DNA of 64,000 nt from the NCBI GenBank assembly GCA_008828725.1, contig MEHQ01001740.1, positions 186,001 to 250,000 of the forward strand. Direction: 5' to 3'. Below the pieces are notes generated by a model, which made no database searches, had not been told where the DNA came from, and worked only from the letters and a program-made list of their open reading frames with translations. Of this stretch, positions 57,127 through 64,000 are shown in pieces. This DNA is from Saccharina japonica (Eukaryota > Sar > Phaeophyceae > Laminariales > Laminariaceae). The translations under genes were made by a program, and so were the position numbers. How positions within the stretch are numbered: position 1 is the first letter of the stretch; every line of letters begins with the position of its first letter.

Positions 57127-58150
57127 GTGTGCCCGGATTTTGTCCCTAATCCCCTCAACATCGCGGCAGCGCAAGCCCTTACAGAGTCAGATCGGAATGG
57201 TTTGTACGTTGGGAACGTAGGCATGATTGCTGCAGCTGTGCTCGCTCCGGGTAGGCGTCCGTTTACCGTTGGGAAACCTGCCGAGAGTGTTGATATCAAC
57301 CACTTTCACTTCTCCTCCGGCCACCTGAACGGACGTTTGTTGAGAGAAACGGCTTGGCAGCACGGTATCACCGTGACGGAAGTGCTGCAGCTATGTGGTG
57401 GATGTTTGGGGGCCAAGAGTGTGCGAGCTGGGGTGCCGCGGAGGACGACATTGCGCGCAGGGAGGCCCATGGAGACGGTACAAATCGACATGACCGGCCC
57501 TTACGAGGCGTCTACGGGCGGGTCCGTGTACCTGATCATGTTCGTCGGCAGCGCCTCGAGGTGGATGCGGCCGTACGAGATGAAGAAGAAATCCGAGACT
57601 TCCGCGTACGTGAAGAACTTAATCGCCGACATGAACCACGTGGGGCCACCGCACTGTTTCCGCGCGGACAACGGTGGGGAGTTCACCAGCCGCAGCTACG
57701 TCGAATTATGCGGTTCCGCTAGGATCCTCCGCGAACACACGACGTCGAATTATGCGGCTCCGCTAGGATCCTCCGCGAACACACAGCACTGGGTAAGCCA
57801 AAACACAACGCGGTTGTCGAGAGTGCGATCTGGCGCGCTATGAAGGGGGGCCATGCCGCTCGTCGCGAGATTTGGCGGCTTTTCCTGGGCGTCGAACTCG
57901 CCTGAATCCCCAACCTCGGTGCCAGCGGTAACCGCCTGTGACTGGAGGCTGTTATTTGGGCTACCGACTGCTTCAACCGCTCCCGACCAAGGCCAACACC
58001 GGTTGGAGATCACCGTACGATGTGTTATTTTCGCGGCTTCCAGACCTGAAGGTGGTACCGTTCTTCCGGGAAGGCATGCTGCGGGTGAACCACAGCACGA
58101 AATCCGACGTTCAATCGGTGCCGTGCTACTATCTGAACAACGGCTAACCA
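57127..58150 (+). pseudogene. Ty1/copia integrase, frameshifted
   Basis: The frame 57127-57843 holds the HHCC zinc module (HFHFSSGHLNGRL ... CGGCLGAK) and integrase core motifs VQIDMTGPY (first Asp) and FRADNGGEF (second Asp). A 44-bp tandem duplication (57698-57741 and 57742-57785) shifts the frame just before the third acidic residue. That Glu is still seen one frame over in HNAVVESAIWRAM. Beyond it, fragments such as ANTGWRSPYDVLFSRLPDLK mark the integrase C-terminal region, with more stops. Integrase would insert the cDNA in the nucleus; this copy cannot encode it. Confidence 0.85.
57698..57785 (+). repeat. 44-bp tandem duplication in integrase
   Basis: ACGTCGAATTATGCGGTTCC... to ...GAACACACG occurs twice in a row with very few changes. 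The length is not a multiple of three. Confidence 0.95.
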
Positions 58151-58359
58151 CCCCTCGTCCGCCGTAAAGGTGATCAGGGCCCCGACGGGCGGCGTCTGCT
58201 ACACCACCGACGTGGCGTGGACGGTCCACCGTGCTCCCGTGCTGCCATTGCCGGCACCAGCGGGCGCGGGGGGGTTAGTAGACGCCACCGCGCTGGCCAC
58301 GCAGGGTTTCAGCATCAGCTACGTGCAGTCACCATCGACGTTCCAGTGGGTAAGAGGGA

Positions 58360-58483
58360 AAGTTGCGGTGGTATTCGGGGTGTTTCTATGAGAGGGATTG
58401 GGACAAGGGAGTTTTGAAGATTTCCCAGCAAACGTTCGTTGAACAGTTGGCGGATGAGTACGGGATATAGTTTGAGAAGAGTG
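58360..58483 (+). pseudogene. Ty1/copia reverse transcriptase, C-terminal part, left of insertion
   Basis: The frame reads ERDWDKGVLKISQQTFVEQL and on to FEKS, the segment after the copia RT palm (…GVLKISQ…). The RT core with the YVDD-type active site is missing: only ~200 bases separate the integrase end from here, against several hundred codons normally. So a large deletion precedes it. A TAG in the middle also kills the frame. The protein continues at 63748 beyond the nested LTR element. Confidence 0.8.
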
Positions 58484-58903
58484 TGTTTGTATACGTCCCT
58501 GTCAAACGCGTTCTTTGCACTCGTGCGGCTATACCATGAGTCGTCAAAGAGGAGGTCGTAGATAATGTACTCGTACACCCACAGATACCAAATACACACC
58601 AGATGGGTCAATACCGTCTTGTCAGAGACCTCACCACATGCACCACACACAGGAGGTAAGCCGCACCAGAGTTGTCACCGGCTGCACCCCTCACATATAT
58701 ACGAGCAGTATCATTGTCATCAAAGCCCGGGTGGCATCATTATTATCGCCGACTGCTCCCAGGAGGGAGACAGCTTCACGCGAGGCATCCATCATCTCAG
58801 ATCATAATGCCTCGCCACATCATATAAACCCCAATCTCCGTAGACCAGTATGAAACCGCCACATATCGGGGAACCAGTATCAAGCAACCGCATACCACAA
58901 ACA
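58484..58903 (-). repeat. LTR (3' in element sense)
   Basis: Matches 63323-63742 base for base, without gaps. Confidence 0.95.
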
Positions 58904-58959
58904 GCCCCCCTATTCGGTGCGCGATACGATAGGTCCCGGATAACTCATCACCGAATGCC

Positions 58960-59110
58960 AGGTAAAACGGCAAGTCCCAAATTCCACAAATGAATCATTG
59001 CCGAGGTAAACCCCCAACCCCAAATTCCATCCTTCATCATTGCCAAGGTAAAACGGCAATCCCAAATTCCATCCTCAAGAATTGCCAACGTAAAACGGCA
59101 ATCCCGATAC
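58960..59110. repeat. ~50-bp degenerate tandem repeat
   Basis: GTAAAACGGCAATCCCAAATTCCATCC...ATTGCC recurs three times. Confidence 0.75.
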
Positions 59111-61015
59111 CTAATATCTCAATCTTGATTCCAGTATATATCTCCTAAACTATAGCGAGACAGTAACTACGGGAAGGGGAAAATCCAACAAACGTGAGTA
59201 TGCCGGTAAAACCTTCAAACAAAATCAATAACACCGTCTTCACATAAATACCGTACCGCCCGATAACATCGGCCCCCCTGTTGTGTACTCTGTAAGAGCA
59301 CAACAACAGAACATCTCTGATATAGAACACCTCAAATCAAATCGTTGCAGCCCCCCTGCTCGACACTCCCCTCGGAAGTATAGAAGAAGACAACAATCCG
59401 CATCTGAATCCAAAAGTACAAAAAGAAACAGTAATTGGTTCCCCTGTACGTTGTGCGCAGTTAACCAATAGCCAAAGCGTACGGCACGATTCATCAAGAC
59501 CATCGGCATACTCTATTGGCGTATTAACCTTATTCGACGTATTGGTACCTCCCAACACGTTCTCCATTTCCTTAAGAACTCCTGAAGTTGCACGTTGATT
59601 CTTCAAGTACTTCTAAAAACATCCCATACACATCGAAAACTCCTACTATTATCCCCCAAAGCCAAATGCCCCAAAGCCCCCGGAAAAACAAACAAACAAA
59701 CAAACCAGTGGATGAAATCACAACAAGTTCATCACAGAGTCACGGCCAAAGCGAAACGTCTCAGCATGCAACGGTTTGATGAGAAAGTCGGCATGCTGCT
59801 CTGCCGACCGTACGTGTTAATCTCAAACTACCCGTTAGACACGTGCTCCAGACGTCTACATCCTATAATCAAACAATACACAGACACCAGCGCGCATAAC
59901 AGCTCCACCAGACAGACCTCCGGTCAGTAGCCTTGCGTGCATAGTCCGCATGCACGTATGATATAACCCGACTCCACTATCTGCGATGGAAAGTCTTCGT
60001 CGTGTGACCGAGTACAGCTACTATCTCGCCCCTGCTCGGTAGACGACAAAACATTCATCGCATGGTTGATAGTAAAATGCTGCGATATCATTGTGACTCT
60101 AAAATCCCTCAACCATAAAATCAAAAACCAAATTCAAATCCAAACCCACAAACCAGAAACATCAGCGGCCAATGATAAATAAGCACCGTAGACAACGAAA
60201 CAAACAGAACGTCGCTGTCGTTGTATGCGTGCACTCACGTACAAGACTGCTCGATCCAGCGTTCTAATTCAACTATCCTCTTACCAAAACAAGCATTTAG
60301 GCCCTCGATATACCAGGTAAAGCATCGTCTCTCAACCATACCCCAGGTTATGATAAATGGACTGCCATAACCGAGATACGTGACAATATACAGCTGTTGA
60401 TGCTGTTATTTATATCATTCTGACATCGAACTTCAGAGGTCGTAGTACGCAATTCAGAATGCCAAATATCAGATACCAGTACACCAGGTGAATATAACTC
60501 TACTCGTATATCCAATGCAAACATATTGCAATCCAAGCGTCATAAATATTTCGTCTCGTCAATTCCTACTGTAACAAACGATCCAAACACATTTAATCTG
60601 CTGTAGGCCATTGCTACTAAACTACCCCAACCCCACGCGCTCAACCCCCGTCTCCTGCTCCCTACCCCACGGACTCGACGCTTGTCTTCCGCCGCGGCTC
60701 AACGTCACCGCGGCATGGACTGCATCTCATAAATCCACAGAGTGAGGGTGCAGTTTGACTCGTTGAGCAAAGGGTGCATCGGGTGGTTAGTTTCAGTGCC
60801 AGGAACCAAGTCAAATCGTTAGATAACGAACCACATCATTATGCACTATGTCTGTGGGTAGAATCATGCCATCAACCCCCCCTCGTGATTCTTCCCAACA
60901 CAACAATAGTGACAAAAATAACGTCAGTACCGATTTATGGTTGCTCCTTCTTCTCCATGACCACAAAAAATACGTTTTATCATTACAACGTACCAGCACT
61001 GATTTTCACACATAA
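59111..61015. other. Interior of the 5.26-kb element, non-coding
   Basis: No pol motif on either strand; short frames only. (AAAC)n-type tracts near 59690-59705. Confidence 0.45.
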
Positions 61016-61017
61016 AT

Positions 61018-61265
61018 ATCATGTACTGCTGTAGAAACAAGCTTAAAAGTCAGCAGTAATGTTCCAACGCATTGATCATGCATTGAAGAATCAAGCCAAA
61101 ATTAGCGGTAGTCTCCCAACACATTATATAACATGCGCTGTAAAATCAAGCCAATAGTCAGCAGTAATGTTTCCCACACAATAATATCATGCGCTGTAAA
61201 ATCAAGCCAGAACCAGCAGTAGTTTTCCAACACATTAAAAATCATGTACTTGAGAATCAAGCTGG
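61018..61265. repeat. ~56-bp tandem repeats
   Basis: ATCATGCGCTGTAAAATCAA followed by GCC, CAGCAGTARTGTTYC and ACACATT recurs about five times; related words continue to 61450. Confidence 0.75.
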
Positions 61266-61479
61266 CAACCCACCCCCTGTTATGCTTCAAGCAGCACACA
61301 GGAGTACAGGTATCATGCATCCACGTATACATATAATACGGTATACCAGTACACAGCAGCAGTCTAACAAATCATGCACTGCTGCTGTAGAATCAAACAG
61401 TCAGAAATTATCATACACTGCTGCTTGCTGTATAATCAGTCCATCACAAACTGGTTCCATACAGCAGTGCACTTTGTCT

Positions 61480-61882
61480 GTATAATCATGGCATCACAAC
61501 CCCCCCCCGTGATTCCAACAGCAAGACACACAATATAGTTGTGCTCCATCATACCAGCAGGGTACAATCCCACAACTACAGCAGTCCTCGCGCACACATA
61601 CCAGCCAATTGTTGACTTGCCTGGGTCGAACGGGAACGTCCGCTTTCCTACCCAGTTCACATCCAACCACACGCATAGCTGCGATCCACCATACCAGGGT
61701 ACAAGCTCACCACAACTACAGCAGTCATTGCTCAAATCTGCCGGTCAAGACACAGACAAGCACAAAAACAAAACAACAGACCAAGAAAATTCAATCCACT
61801 CAACCCACCAACAAGAAAGTTGGCCATACTGGGAAACATAACCTGCCTGCTTCCCTGGATCAAAAGGGAAAACTCGCGCCCA

Positions 61883-61915
<33 letters not shown>

Positions 61916-62030
61916 GCTGCTGCTGATCTCCTCTCGCACGAGCTCCATCCCTCGTTCATCACTGTACCTCCCCCAACCGCGTCAGGCCCATCCCGTTTGC
62001 CTGGGTCGAACGGGTATGTTGAACCCTTCT
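61480..62030 (-). repeat. Dispersed FPFDPGK-encoding repeats
   Basis: On the minus strand the peptide PFDPGK (CCTGGGTCGAACGGG on plus) occurs at about 61620, 61855 (diverged) and 62000. A WYGGSQL/WYDGAQL-like module and AACTACAGCAGTC occur twice between 61540 and 61740. The frames differ, so this is repeat-derived rather than one protein. A (CTG)n block lies at 61880-61925. Confidence 0.55.
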
Positions 62031-62299
62031 GGCCCAAGCCCCCCTGCGGTACTCCTCCGCCCACACCGTCCCCATCCCATTGCTGCTGCATCGAAACCCC
62101 CTCGTGCCCACAGCTGCTGCGGCTTCACCAACGACGAAAGTGGCGGGGGCGTTACGCCGGCACCACCAAGCTCCTCCGCCTCAGACCCTGGTTGACTTTG
62201 CACTCCGCCGCCCACACCGCCCCCGCCCCATTTCAATTCGCCGCCAGCACCAAGCTCCACCACCGCAGCCTCAGCAACATCAAGCTCCAACACGTCAGC

Positions 62300-63232
62300 C
62301 TAAGCAAAACAGAGCTCTTCCTGCTGCTGCTGTACGGCATCAGCCAGCTTTTCCACCTCAGGCTCAGGCTGCTGCTGTACAGACGCTGCTAGCGGCTCAC
62401 GCGCACCACCGAGCTCGTGCGCCTCGGACGCAGCCACACCAAGCTCGTCGAGGCTCCGGTACGGAACACCAATCCCTCCAGCTCGTCGCTTGGCGAACTG
62501 CAATCTCTCCCACCAGGCTTGCTTCTGCAGGAAGGTACGCGGACGAAGACAATGATACATGTTCCACAGCTCCTCGCGCGCAGCCGCTCTACGGGCATCC
62601 CTTTCCTTGTTGACGACATCCAGCTCCAACATCAGGTCCTTCATCATCTGCTGCCAAAGCAGTTCGCTCTCCCCCGGCATAGCACTACCCCTCCTAGTCG
62701 TAGACCTCGGCACTGCTGCCGGCTGTACTTGAGGCTGCTGGAGCGCCGGCGTTCCAGCCTGCGGCACGTTGCTGTAGTCCGGCGCGTAGACGATAGTGGG
62801 CTGGGTAGTGCACTGCCTGGCCATGTGACCGTAGGCCAGAAACCCATCGCACACGCTGTTTGGTGCAAAATAAATCGCTGACTCATGCCCTCGAGCACCA
62901 CAACGTTCGAACGTGTAGAAACCGCTCATAGACGCTCCTGGAGGTGGAGGGGACTCGGGCTGGTACCAGCCGTTTCCGGCGTTACGAGTCCAACCAGTGC
63001 CTCCCGGCCTTTGCTGGTGCTGATGCTGCGGCTGAGGTGGGTGCTGCTGCTGGTGGTAACTGTGACCTTCACCCCAATGCCGCTGCTGTTGCCGCTGATG
63101 CGGCCAGGCGCCTCCATACTGCTGCTGCTGCGCAGTGCCTCGATGCTGCTGCTGCTGCTGCTGCTGCTGCTGTGGCCCTGCGCTTCCATACTGCCGCTGC
63201 CGCTGCTCGAAATCCTCAAAATCAAAGACCAT
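62300..63232 (-). CDS. Q-rich gag-like protein with decayed zinc knuckles
   Basis: A 310-residue ORF starting MVFDFEDFEQRQRQYGSAGP. Residues ~20-95 are Gln/His/Pro-rich low complexity. Residues ~108-140 hold two CCHC-like knuckles, ERCGARGHESA and CDGFLAYGHMARQC, each missing one Cys. Residues ~175-270 are charged and helical (LWQQMMKDLMLELDVVNKER, ARRAAAREELW). The C-terminus is Gln/Glu-rich. Knuckles plus position just inside the 5' LTR suggest a nucleocapsid-type protein packaging element RNA. It shares its two-knuckle style with copia Gag, but no capsid domain is recognised. The loss of Cys residues suggests reduced function. No pol follows. Opposite-strand frames here are shadows of the CAG tracts. 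Confidence 0.6.
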   Translation of the reverse strand: MVFDFEDFEQRQRQYGSAGPQQQQQQQQQHRGTAQQQQYGGAWPHQRQQQRHWGEGHSYHQQQHPPQPQHQHQQRPGGTGWTRNAGNGWYQPESPPPPGASMSGFYTFERCGARGHESAIYFAPNSVCDGFLAYGHMARQCTTQPTIVYAPDYSNVPQAGTPALQQPQVQPAAVPRSTTRRGSAMPGESELLWQQMMKDLMLELDVVNKERDARRAAAREELWNMYHCLRPRTFLQKQAWWERLQFAKRRAGGIGVPYRSLDELGVAASEAHELGGAREPLAASVQQQPEPEVEKLADAVQQQQEELCFA

Positions 63233-63322
63233 CTCCTCGTAGTCAGTCCCCCTTATACCACTCCCCCTCTAACACAGTATAGCACTCCAGCGGCCTCCGG
63301 GCCCGAAGCAATACGATTATTG

Positions 63323-63742
63323 TGTTTGTATACGTCGCTGTCAAGCGCGTTCTTTGTACCCGCGCGGCTATACCATGAGTCGTCAAAGAGGAGGTCGTAG
63401 ATAATGTGCTCGTACACCCACAGATACCAAATACACACCAGATGGGTCAGTACCGTCTTGTCAGAGACCTCACCACATGCACCACACACAGGAGGTAAGC
63501 CGCACCAGAGTTGTCACCGGCTGCACCCCTCACATATATACGAGCAGTATCATTGACATCAAAGCCCGGGTGGCATCATTATTATCGCCGACTGCTCCCA
63601 GGAGGGAGACAGCTTCACGCGAGGCATCCATCATCTCAGATCATAAAGCCTCGCCACATCATATAAACCCCAATCTCTGTAGACCAGTATGAAACCGCCA
63701 CATATCGGGAAACCAGTATCAAGCAACCGCATACCACAATCA
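63323..63742 (-). repeat. LTR (5' in element sense)
   Basis: Partner of 58484-58903; the gag-like ORF starts 90 bases inside it. Confidence 0.95.
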
Positions 63743-63747
63743 GAGTG

Positions 63748-64000
63748 TCCCTCTTTCTGTTGGCACGAGGCTTGCGGAGTTTGCCAAGAACGAAGCACCA
63801 GGGAATTGGCCGTTTTGTGAATTGGTAGGCTCACTGATGTGGCTTGCAATCCCGACTCCGCCAGATATCTCCAACGCAGTAAGAGCGGTGGCTAAGTATT
63901 GCGCTGCGCCTAAGTTAATTCACTGGAGGGGAGCACTTGGTATTTCAGGGTATGTGAGACGGACTAGTTCTTTTGGTATTACCTCTCAGAAAGATACGGT
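63748..64000 (+). pseudogene. Ty1/copia RT C-terminal region, right of insertion, runs off window
   Basis: Reading VPLSVGTRLAEF, then NWPFCELVGSLMWLAIPTPP, then DISNAVRAVAKYC and HWRGALGISGYVRRT. This is the conserved copia RT / pre-RNase H stretch (VGSLMWLA...PDI...AV...Y...HW...). The frame is open to the end of the window. RNase H and the 3' LTR should lie beyond 64000. Confidence 0.9.

Larger units (their letters stand above)
58484..63742 (-). mobile_element. 5.26-kb LTR retrotransposon nested in the copia RT
   Basis: LTRs of 420 bp each (58484-58903, 63323-63742) begin TGTTTGTATACGTC and end ATACCACAAWCA. GAGTG at 58479-58483 and 63743-63747 is a perfect 5-bp target duplication, and the copia RT reading continues across the site when one copy of it is left out. 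About a dozen differences between the LTRs by eye indicate a fairly young insertion. Orientation is minus: the only gag-like ORF starts 90 bases inside the right LTR, and a polypurine AATAGGGGGGC (minus strand) abuts the left LTR. No protease, RT or integrase is found, so it is non-autonomous. Confidence 0.9.

Overview
This window looks like an intergenic, repeat-rich stretch of a eukaryotic nuclear genome. The evidence is long AT-rich stretches without coding sense, many CAG/CTG and TACGTA microsatellites, nested LTR retrotransposons and inverted-repeat DNA elements, splice-site-like signals, and a small family of secreted expansin-like genes. No bacterial gene organisation is visible. Expansin-like wall proteins with copia elements and abundant CAG tracts would suit an alga or another walled protist. 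I cannot name the lineage from the sequence alone. All junctions and identities below were aligned by eye.

Layout. 1-5371: mostly anonymous sequence with two exon-like scraps on the minus strand (799-1207) and a short tandem array near 2.2-2.4 kb. 5372-9212: first copy of a roughly 3.9-kb segmental duplication, carrying expansin-like copy 1, which is broken by a one-base insertion. 9851-10279: a small TIR element. 10879-13805: a truncated non-autonomous LTR element followed by three CAG-containing repeats. 13970-27581: two homologous elements with CACACCCTGG ends, lying in opposite orientation. Element 1 is split by a 3.3-kb LTR-type element. Element 2 has an 8-bp target duplication and holds a TIR element, a 41-bp minisatellite composite and a tRNA-like (SINE-like) insert. 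Between them sits a miniature LTR element (20230-21071). 30582-35927: second copy of the duplication, with an intact expansin-like gene, a 1.1-kb hAT-type element and a MITE that itself contains a 105-bp MITE. 36-50 kb: tandem duplications, more MITEs, a third expansin-like gene (47767-48414) and a long stretch without recognised genes. 50688-52094: a complete small LTR element. 54164-64000: a decayed Ty1/copia gag-pol, hit by a MITE in gag, by a 44-bp tandem duplication in integrase, by a deletion of the reverse transcriptase core, and by a 5.26-kb minus-strand LTR element with a Q-rich gag-like ORF and a clean GAGTG target duplication. The copia copy runs off the right end of the window.

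Only the expansin-like genes look like host genes with a predictable job: secreted, cellulose-binding, wall-loosening proteins. The three copies share coding sequence and upstream sequence, and two also share about 3 kb on the 3' side. The rest is a layered record of insertions. Because duplicated or homologous copies exist, several insertions can be checked against an empty site inside this same window.
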